This document shows positions 55,222 to 64,000 of a stretch of 64,000 nucleotides of DNA, piece by piece (within the stretch, counting starts at the first letter, position 1; each line of letters starts with the position of its first letter). The DNA is from Campanula takesimana. Lineage: Eukaryota > Streptophyta > Magnoliopsida > Asterales > Campanulaceae. The notes beneath the pieces are model-generated. The model was not told the DNA's origin, did not search any database, and saw only the letters and a program-made list of their open reading frames with translations. The stretch is from positions 1 through 64,000 of the forward strand of contig JAOWBW010001907.1 in the NCBI GenBank assembly GCA_026119855.1, read 5' to 3'. Made by a program: the position numbers and the translations under genes.

Positions 55222-56762
55222 TGTTGGGTTTCGGAGTAACATGCGCAGCGAAATTAAGCATTTAAAATTTATGAAACCCAAAGCCCATAGATCCATTCAT
55301 ATGATTAAGTCAAATACAACATAATGAATACTAGAATACTAACCCTTGATGCCTTTGATTTTGCAACCTTGAATTCGATGGAGGCTTGAAATCTTGATCA
55401 CGAACAAAGCAATAATCACGAACTATAAAGATGATAAGTTTCACCCTCTAGCGGTATCCACACCACGAACGAATATCAAGAACACTTGATCTTGGTTGCT
55501 AGACCAAATTATGAAACACGCTTTCACAATTGTAAGAACTATATGGAATTATGAATATTCTTATTCTTCACTTGTGGGATCTTAGAACAAGAAAATAACC
55601 TCCCAAAACCCTTTGGAGGCACTCACAATCGTCTGCTTAATGACTGCTGAAAGAATCCTTAAATAGGTCCTAATCCTTAACCCTTAAGGACTTAGGAAAC
55701 CTAAATCCCGTCACAAAATTAAGCTGCAGAGTTTCTGGCCCGACTGCACTGGCACGGTCGTGCCCTTTAAGGCGCAAGGTCGTGCCAATAGGTGCGCATG
55801 TTGCCACCAGCCGTCCAATATTGGCACGGTCGTGCTTTGCTTTTGGCACGGTCGTGCCAGTCACCCCGCAAGACTTTGCCTTTGTTCGATTTATGGCACG
55901 GTCATGCCCATTAAGGCGCACGGCCGTGCCAGTTCAACTTTTAGGCATTTTTCCATAATTCCAATTCAGTCCTTCATGATTCGTTCTATTCGTGTGTGAC
56001 CCTCTAGGATTACACTAAGTTGGCAATGAGCCCAAACATGAACCCATAAGATATGATTAGGTTCTAGCAAACCGTCATACCTACCCAAATAGTGTAACTA
56101 GATACAAGTTCGCATTCCTTTTAGAACATGTCACAACCCTTTGTCCACGATGTCATTGAACACAAGTCATGGTCAACAAGTCAACTTGTATTGTTCAATA
56201 CTTTCTCGATTCCGAATATGTTGATAATCTAAATGATATTGATCCAATCAATCCATTTGAGTTTGGCCAAACATTTCACCAACATCATTCCTTCGAGGGG
56301 CCCAAGCTTGACATCTCTCCAAAGAGGGACAAATCCATTTAGCTTATTATTCTTCCCTACGTGAATCCAATCATGCCAATCATACACTTTATAACTACCG
56401 TGTTAAGGCAGCGTTTGAATATGTCAAACATAATCTTCATCAAGTAGAAGACTATAATAACTTCATGTCTAAGGATTCAAATGACTTAACTAATATGAGA
56501 TTTATATATGACATCGACCATGACATAAATCTCATACCGCGGGTTATGTCCAGTACCTTGTTCCAAACAAGTACCCATAAATCTAACATGATCATCCCAT
56601 GATCATTTAGCCTTTATACTAGTGCTTAACAAGCTCTAGGGACGGAGATTATTATAAGCAAATACGAGCCATAATAATAATCTTATTATCTCTTTATTAT
56701 TATGAATAAAATGATAACTTATACAACGTTTAACAAACGTGCCTAGGGCACCAAAACCAACA
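55222..56762 (-). repeat. 3' LTR of element C
   Basis: 1541 bp. It carries six GCACGGTCGTGC-type palindromes at 55752-55929. Confidence 0.93.
55752..55929 (-). repeat. GCACGGTCGTGC palindromes, 22/72-nt spacing, 3' LTR of C
   Basis: Starts at 55752, 55774, 55824, 55846, 55896 and 55918: three pairs, 22 nt within each pair and 72 nt from pair to pair. Most units read GCACGGTCGTGC or GCACGGCCGTGC; unit 2 has GCAAGG and unit 5 GGTCAT. The within-pair spacer CCCTTTAAGGC corresponds to the TCCTTTGAGGTG spacer in element B. Confidence 0.96.
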
Positions 56763-59700
56763 ATCTCCCACTTGCCCTAGGCCCAATTCCCTAAGTATCC
56801 AATACCCATGGACCCAACATAACCATCATGTTGGCTTGTGGAAGTTCCTTTGTTAGCGTGTCCACAACGTTATCATTACTTGGTACTTTGCATATATTTA
56901 CGTCTCCCTTATCAACGATTTCTCGAACGATAAGAAAACGCCTAAGTATGTGTTTGGATTTAGGATGTGCTCTTGGTTCCTTTGCTTGATCAATAGCACC
57001 ACTATTATTACTAACAAGGTCTATTGGTTTTAGCAATACTAGGAACCATCTCAAGTTCACCAATGAACTTCTTAATCCAAATAGCTTCCTTTGCAGCATC
57101 CAATGCGGCTATATACTTAGATTTAGTCGCAGAATTAGTGACTGTACTCTGCTTGGAACCATTCCAACTTACAGTTCCACTATTTGACATATGCACAAAA
57201 AACTGATTGTGATCTATTATCATCTTTGTTGGTTTGAAAGCATGCATCCGAGATCATTTTCCATACCTTCATAGATCATAAACGAATCTTTAGTCCTTCT
57301 AAAGTACTTTAAGACTCGCTCTCATAGCCATCCAGTGAATCTCACCGGTGTCGGATTGATATCTACTCGTCATGCTCCAAGCATTAGATATATCCGGCTT
57401 AGTACTTATCATGGCATCATGGATCCAATTGCCGAAGCAAATGGCATCTCATTCATTTTCTCATGCTCATCTTTTGTCTTTAGGACATTGAGTCTTGCTT
57501 AGAGAAACTCCATGTAACACTGACAAATGTCCTCTCTTAGAATTTTCCTTGCAGAATCTTCTTATGACTTTGTCAATGTATGTACATTGGCTTTAAACCA
57601 TTTAGCTTCCTTGATCTATCTCTATAGATCTTAATGCCAATGACTTATGCGGATTCATCCATATTCTTCATTGCGAAACACTTTCTTAACCAAATCTTTA
57701 CAGATTAAAGTGTAGGAATGTCGTTTCCAATGAGCAATATGTCATCCACATATTAGATAAGGAATAGCACATGCTCCCACTAACCTTATTGTATATACAA
57801 GATTCATCTTCGTTCTTGATCAAGCCAAGCTCTATGACTTATCAAAACGGAGATTCCAACTCCCAAAAGCTTGCTTCAATCCATCCAATGAATCTTCGCA
57901 ACTTTCATACCTTTTAGAATTTTCTTGACTATCAAAACCTTTAGGTTGTATCCAATACATCCTTAAGTGAGTTCCCGTTGAGGAACGCTTGTTTTGACAT
58001 CATTTTGTCAAATTTCATATTCCAAATATGAACATGTGACTATGAAAATTCTAATAAGTTTCTTGCTACCCATGTAACATTTTTCTCTAAGAAAAGTCAT
58101 TCATCTCCTTTGGTTTTTACACCTTAGGTTAGAATGATCAAGTTCCAAACTTGATTATTATACATGAATTGCCTTTTAGATTTTATGACTCCAAGCCATT
58201 AATCTAAATGTGGAGTTGATACTGCATCTTTGATAGGTGGTAAATACTTCATTCTAAATGAACTTTACCTCAATACTTTCTATCTCGAAATATCCAATAT
58301 TTCTTCTAATAGATTGTATTTTATCATGTGTGCAAGTACTTGTATATCTTGAACGGAATATCACAACCCCTTGTGAAAACTTGTTCAACTTCCATCATAG
58401 GTTAAATACTATTTCTAGGTCTCGAACCATTCGAGATATATTTTACTCCCACTGATTCTTTTAGAGATAAACCTTTTATCTAGAAAAGTATCATCATAAG
58501 CAACAAACCATTTGTTTCTCATGAGTAAAATTTTATCCTCAAGTTTCCTTAGGATATCCCATGAAAATATATTTATTAGATTTAAATGTGAGTGTGTCCC
58601 AGACAATTCCTTTCCAAAAGGTTTCACCATCTTAAATCTTTATGAAAGACAAACCGAGTTTTCTTTCACCATTTAACCTCTTTTGATGGAACTCAAATTA
58701 GTGTAGTTATAGCGGTTTCAAATACATAACCCCAAAATTAATAATGGAAGATCAATTTGACTTTATCTAATGAACCATATCCAATAAGGTTCTTACACTT
58801 CCACGTAGACACATCATTTAGAATGATGTTCTTAGTGAAGTTAATTTGTGAAACCATTTCACAACTTTTTGATGACTGTCAAATTCTTGGTTTAATTGTT
58901 CATCATCTTGATCGAATCAAAATCTTTGAACAATTTTACCAAATCCAACCAAAATTCTGTTTTAGCATTGCTACTTAATGCACCATATACATCGAAATGT
59001 ATTAGGTCAAGTAAGATATTAGCCTTTTACTATTCATAGTAAAAGATGTCTTGGTCCAAGTAAATAAGACTTGCATAAATCATGTGATTCCAAATCATAT
59101 GACTTAAAACTCCGTCCCATGGAATTTTATATATGCATTTCTTATTTATTTGATCAAAACAATAATGCATAAAGAATTTGATTATTTATGTCATAACCTC
59201 AGTTATTATTTCGTTCTTCAAGATTTAGGATATAAGATTTATTTATATGATAACACAATTAAGTAAGTCATAATAAATATAACACTTTTCTTATTCCAAA
59301 TAAGAAATAAATATCCTTCATTATCTTATGACAAAATAATAATTTCTGCTTCATAAGTAAAGTCACTTTACAAGTGTTCCACGAACAATGTTGCAACCAT
59401 TGCATCATTACCATTCATAGATAAAACTTTACTATAAGCAGTCTTTCAATTTACTAATTATTGCGATATCCAATACCCAATAATTAAATTTAGAGAGATT
59501 AATTTATAACATAAATATTTCCAAGCGGTAGTCCCACTACCATTTCTTTCATTGATCATCCAGAATTTTGACTACAATCCTAAATGGTCAATCCAATTGC
59601 CATTTTACCAAATTGCATCAATTAGAGTTATTATTTTAACCATAATTATTTCCTTTAGGTTTGACAACCCTTGTCTTACCTCTCCGTTGGCACTTGGCCC

Positions 59701-60320
59701 CTTTTCATCATGAACCATGAGCATTGGAGAACCTTTCTCCACTTTCCACAGTTTTAAGCATCCCATGCAACTCGGAGAGATTCTTATCCATTCCATGCAT
59801 GTTATAATTCATCACAAAGTGATTATAACTTTTGGACAATGAATCAAGAATGAGATCCGTGGCTTGCTCCAACCCAATTGGACAACCAAGTTTCTCAAGA
59901 TGCTCTACGTAGCCCTTATCTTAAGCATGTGAGGTTCAACTTATTGCCCTTTACTCCTTTTGCAAGAAGTGAATGCAATAATGGTTTTATACCTCTCTTG
60001 CCTAGATTGCTCTTTGAAACATGTAACTCAACTCCACGCCTATTTAATAGGCTTCCACAAGTTCCAAACTTTGTTGGAGTTTAAGAACACATAATCGTGA
60101 GAATAAGACAACTCACATTCCTAGAATCATAATCATGATTCTTGTGATTGTCTACTCCGGCATTAGGTTCTTTAGGAATAGGCCCATCAAGAATGTACAA
60201 CCCATCTTCTTGCCTTAGAACAATTCTTAGGCTCATGATCCAATCCATGAAGTTTGTACCATTCTCTATGAAGCTCATCCTTCTAAAGGATTGATCGCAA
60301 CGAAGTTAGTTGTCATTATC
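56763..60320 (-). pseudogene. gag-pol remnants of element C, heavily decayed
   Basis: Minus strand. RNase H end with NNSGAIDQAKEPRAHPKSKHILRR (57099-56791) and SGTVSWNGSKQSTVTNSATKSKY (57247-57011); reverse transcriptase and integrase pieces only as short frames; gag start region with NGTNFMDWIMSLRIVLRQEDG (60278-60081). Many frameshifts and deletions compared with element B, its closest relative here. Confidence 0.75.
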
Positions 60321-61924
60321 TACAACTCATGCAAAATTTCCAAAATTTTACAAGTACCAATCTCATTAAAGAGATAAATAATGTACTTTCCAAAAATACT
60401 CCCACTAAATTATATAACATTCATATACATCCAATGTATAATAATTTAAATGAGCTAAGATCCAACTTTAATTTAATTCTAAGTCCGCTATGGCGGATTA
60501 CACAAAATCAAATTAATTAGGTAGACAACCCTGTCAATCATATCCCATATGACTCTTAGATCCTTTCATGAGACTCTTTTAAATTGGGCTAAGATCCAAC
60601 TTTAATTTAATCTTGAGTCCACGGAGGCGGACCGCTCAAAATCAAATTAATTAGGTAGACAATTTCTTGTCAATCATATCCAATATGATTCTTAGTGATC
60701 CAATTTCAAAAGCATGTTTAATCTCATCTTTTGCCTAAGGCCCAAAACTGTTTTGACACCCAATTAAGTCTAACCATTTTAAACGCATGGTTGATGTGCC
60801 TGCCCACATCATCCATCTTGTTCATACATAGATAAAGTTAATGCACCTCGCTAGGGCGAACCCACATTAAAATCACCCATGCACTAACAAGTGTTTTAAT
60901 CATGGCGTGGCAAAAGGACTTAAAACTTTCTTGAAGGTTCATCACCATATAGCATACAACACATTTATGAGCACACAAGATAAACATGTTACGCATCAAG
61001 TTTAGCCACTGAATTAATCTCCATTAATTTAAGCATAATATTTATGTGTCATTATTTCTCTATTATTATGAGGATGAGATTATTTGAACTTTGGTCATCA
61101 TCTCCAAATCAAGACAACAAGAAGTGCGGCCGAACTAAGCCATTGGCAACCACAATTCCGCACTAATTCAAGAAACCAGGAAAGTAGTCCATGTGGCCGA
61201 AACTAAGCAATAGATGGTCTCGATGAACGTAGGCCAATTGCATTCACAATTCCACATGGATCTCCAATCTTTGAATCAAAAACTTTGTTTCTCAATTTTA
61301 GCAATTATGAACTCTTCATAATTCTAACTTCGTTTTATCTTTGAAACTTTGATTGCGATCAAGTTTAGGAAACACAATCTCGATGAACGTAGATTAGCCA
61401 TCCAAACCTTGAACTAATCTTAGAATCACAAGACTAAAACAAATAGGAGATTTAAACCAAGATCCACACCCAAAACCCAAACCCTACCCCCGCGCCAAAC
61501 CCTAGGTCCGGCCGGGTCAAGGCTTGGGTCCGGTCGGACCCCTTGCGAAAAATCCAAATTTTTAAAGTTCCAAAATTTATCTCAAAATTGTTTTTCCCGA
61601 TTCAATTAGGATTTTGTGTTCTTGGTGATCCAATCACCATGATTATCAAAACCTTGAATAAACGATTTATTCTTGAATCCCTAGAATATCAAAACTTTGA
61701 TCCAATCAAAAATTGATAATCCAAATAATTTTAAATCCACCATAATTTTAATTGCGATTGAACAGTGCGATTAAAGTTTATAAAACAATAAACCACATAA
61801 ACGCATAGACCACATAAACATCATAATCCCAATATTCAAATCATGCTAGGCACATAAACAATTTATATACACACAACATGATTATGTATTGAAATAATCA
61901 ACATGAACGGGGCTATGATACCAC
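60321..61924 (-). other. Leader of element C
   Basis: Non-coding DNA between the gag remnant and the primer site. An imperfect duplication of about 130 bp (ATCCAACTTTAATTTAATTC...CAAATTAATTAGGTAGACAA) lies at about 60448-60535 and 60590-60665. The palindrome pair is at 61507-61538. Confidence 0.6.
61507..61538 (-). repeat. TCCGGTCGGA palindrome pair in the leader of C
   Basis: TCCGGCCGGG starts at 61507 and TCCGGTCGGA at 61529, 22 nt apart; the second extends to GGTCCGGTCGGACC with six-base arms. They lie about 390-420 nt from the primer site. Confidence 0.92.
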
Positions 61925-63510
61925 TGTTGGGTTTCGGAGTAACATGAGCAGCGGAATTAAGCATTTAAAATTTATGAAACCCAAAGCCCATAGATCCATT
62001 CATATGATTAAGTCTAATACAACATAATGAATACTAGAATACTAACCCTTGATGCCTTTGATTTTGCAACCTTGAATTCGATGGAGGCTTGAAATCTTGA
62101 TCACGAATAAAGCAAGAATCACGAACTATGAAGATGATAAGTTTCACCCTCTAGCGGTATCCACACCACGAACGAATATCAAGAACACTTGATCTTGGTT
62201 GCTAGACCAAATTATGAAACACGCTTTCACAATTGTAAGAAATATATGGAATTATGAATATTCTTGTTCTTCACTTGTGGGATCTTAGAACAAGAAAATA
62301 ACCTCCCAAAACCCTTTGGAGGCACTCACAATCGTCTGCTTAATGACTGCTGAAAGGATCCTTAAATAGGTCCTAATCGTTAACCCTTAAGGACTTAGGA
62401 AACCTAAATCCCGTCACAAAATTAAGCTGCAGAGTTTCTGACCCGACTGCACTGGCACGGTCGTGCCCTTTAAGGCGCACGGTCGTGCCAATAGGTGCGC
62501 ATGTTGCCACCAGCCGTCCAATATTGGCACGGTCGTGCTTTGCTTTTGGCACGGTCGTGCCAGTCACCCCGCAAGACTTTGCCTTTGTTCGATTTATGGC
62601 ACGGTCGTGCCCTTTAAGGCGCACGGTCATGCCCTTTAAGGCGCACGGTCGTGCCCTTTAAGGCGCACGGCCGTGCCAGTTCAACTTTTAGGCATTTTTC
62701 CATAATTCCAATTCAGTCCTTCATGATTCGTTCTATTCGTGTGTGACCCACTAGGATTACACTAAGTTGGCAATGAGCCCAAACATGAACCCATAAGATA
62801 TGATTAGGTTCTAGCAAACAGTCATACCTACCTAAATAGTGTAACTAGATACAAGTTCGCATTCCTTTTAGAACATGTCACAATACCTTTGTCCACGATG
62901 TCATTGAACACAAGTCATGGTCAACAAGTCAACTTGTATTGTTTAATACTTTCTCGATTCCGAATATGTTGATAATCCAAATGATATTGATCCAATCAAT
63001 CCATTTGAGTTTGGCCAAACATTTCACCAACATCATTCCTTCGAGGGGCCCAAGCTTGACATCTCTCCGAAGAGGGACAAATCCATTTAGCTTATTATTC
63101 TTCCCTACGTGAATCCAATCATGCCAATCATACACTTTATAACTACCGTGTTAAGGCAGCGTTTGAATATGTCAAACATAATCTTCATCAAGTGGAAGAC
63201 TATAATAACTTCATGTCTAAGGATTCAAATGACATAACTAATATGAGATTTATATATGACATCGACCATGACATAAATCTCATACCGCGGGTCATGTCCA
63301 GTACCTTGTTCCAAACAAGTACCCATAAATCTAACATGATCATCCCATGATCATTTAGCCTTTATACTAGTGCTTAACAAGCTCTAGGGACGGAGATTAT
63401 TATAAGCAAACACGAGCCATAATAATAATCTTATTATCTCTTTATTATTATGAATAAAATGATAACTTATACAACGTTTAACAAACGTGCCTAGGGCACC
63501 AAAACCAACA
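61925..63510 (-). repeat. 5' LTR of element C
   Basis: 1586 bp. Its palindrome array has two extra units compared with the 3' LTR. A TATTTAA TATA-like box on the minus strand lies at 62368-62362, about 90 nt downstream of the array, so the array is in the promoter-upstream (U3) part. Confidence 0.93.
62455..62676 (-). repeat. GCACGGTCGTGC array in the 5' LTR of C, expanded
   Basis: Starts at 62455, 62477, 62527, 62549, 62599, 62621, 62643 and 62665. The first three clusters keep the 72-nt pair period; the third cluster has four units at 22-nt steps where the 3' LTR has two. Confidence 0.96.
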
Positions 63511-64000
63511 CTAAGATCCATATTTCACTTGACTTTGAGTCGTCTAGGGCACGACTGCTCAAAACAAGTTATTTAGGTAGGTAACTCTTACCAATCATTC
63601 CACATATGATTCTTAGATTCTTTTATGAGACTCTTTCAGACATCATATGTCAAAAGCATGTTTTAGTCTCATCTTGTGCCTTAGGTCCAAAACTATTTTG
63701 ATAACCCAATTAAGTCAAGTCATTTTAAACGTATAGGAATCACTGTTTCCTCATCTTGCTTTCACACAATAGAAATAATGCACCTCGCTAGGGCGTAGCC
63801 TACATTATGACCATTAATGTAATCACAAGTGTTTTAATCATGGATTGGCACAAAACTTAAATTTTTACAAGAAGGTTCAAAATCATATAGCATGAAACAT
63901 GTTTATAAGCACATAATATAAACACATAAAGCATCCGGTTAACAATTTAACTAATCTCATTAATTAAATTTTGATTTCATGTGATTGATTTATGGGGATA
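63511..64000 (-). other. Leader of element B, resumed after C
   Basis: It begins with the second CTAAG copy and matches the general layout of the leader of element C around 60448-60960 (AAGATCC..., CACCTCGCTAGGGCG). It runs off the window. Confidence 0.75.

Larger units (their letters stand above)
55222..63510 (-). mobile_element. Copia element C nested in the leader of B
   Basis: The 3' LTR 55222-56762 (1541 bp) and 5' LTR 61925-63510 (1586 bp) both run TGTTGGG to CCAACA. The CTAAG duplication is at 55217-55221 and 63511-63515. A primer site complement (ATGATACCAC) precedes 61925 and a polypurine complement (ATCTCCCACTTGCC) follows 56762. By eye the LTRs differ at about two dozen positions (roughly 1.6%) plus a 44-nt array expansion. 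It is related to B in its LTR end, polypurine tract and pol, yet distinct. The inside is badly decayed. Confidence 0.93.
49613..64000 (-). mobile_element. Copia element B, running off the window, split by element C
   Basis: The 3' LTR 49613-51093 is followed by the polypurine tract complement ATCTCCCACTTG, then pol and gag on the minus strand (51108-55075), then leader DNA 55076-55221. Element C interrupts the leader at 55222-63510, and the B leader resumes at 63511 after the CTAAG duplication. It continues to the window end, so the 5' LTR is not seen. Confidence 0.88.

Overview
The window is nuclear DNA of a eudicot plant. It is AT-rich, its genes have many GT-AG introns, it carries many MITEs with CTCCCTCCGTCCC-type ends, and it holds layered Ty1/copia and hAT elements. 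An asterid is my guess, held loosely. No viral, organellar or bacterial segment was seen.

Left part (1-2101): the 3' end of a copia-like retrotransposon with a 1.46-kb LTR, ending about 540 bp before a gene. Gene island (2643-34915): (1) a 15-exon BEACH/pseudokinase/WD40 gene of the GFS12 type, + strand, with four apparent frame breaks; (2) a two-MATH-domain (TRAF-like) gene, + strand, intact; (3) proteasome assembly chaperone 4, - strand, with an unclear first exon; (4) a membrane receptor-like kinase of the At5g18500/GPK1 class, + strand, with one extra T in exon 1; (5) a PTI1-like kinase, - strand, intact, with a 2.1-kb intron in its 5' UTR. A very young, internally deleted copia element (23501-27524) sits between the two kinase genes. 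From memory, related MATH, PTI1 and GPK1 genes are also close neighbours in Arabidopsis, so the island looks like ancestral microsynteny.

Right part (35700-64000): transposon-only DNA. A hAT element (38922-47046, 8-bp target duplication) is split by copia element A (39140-46252, - strand, 5-bp duplication), whose 3' LTR is split by a second hAT element (39607-40565, 8-bp duplication). After a G-rich TIR element comes copia element B (- strand, 49613 to beyond the window). B shares its 3' LTR with the truncated leader of another copy, and its own leader is split by copia element C (55222-63510, 5-bp duplication).

Main discovery candidate: elements A, B and C carry GC-rich palindromes built on a CGGYCG core. 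The palindrome arms differ between elements but stay self-complementary, and the palindromes are spaced 22 nt apart. In the LTRs of B and C, pairs of palindromes recur every 72 nt. In all three leaders the array lies about 370-590 nt downstream of the primer binding site. In one LTR of C the array has grown by exactly two 22-nt units. This looks like a selected cis-acting system (enhancer or RNA dimer/packaging signal) shared by otherwise divergent retrotransposons.
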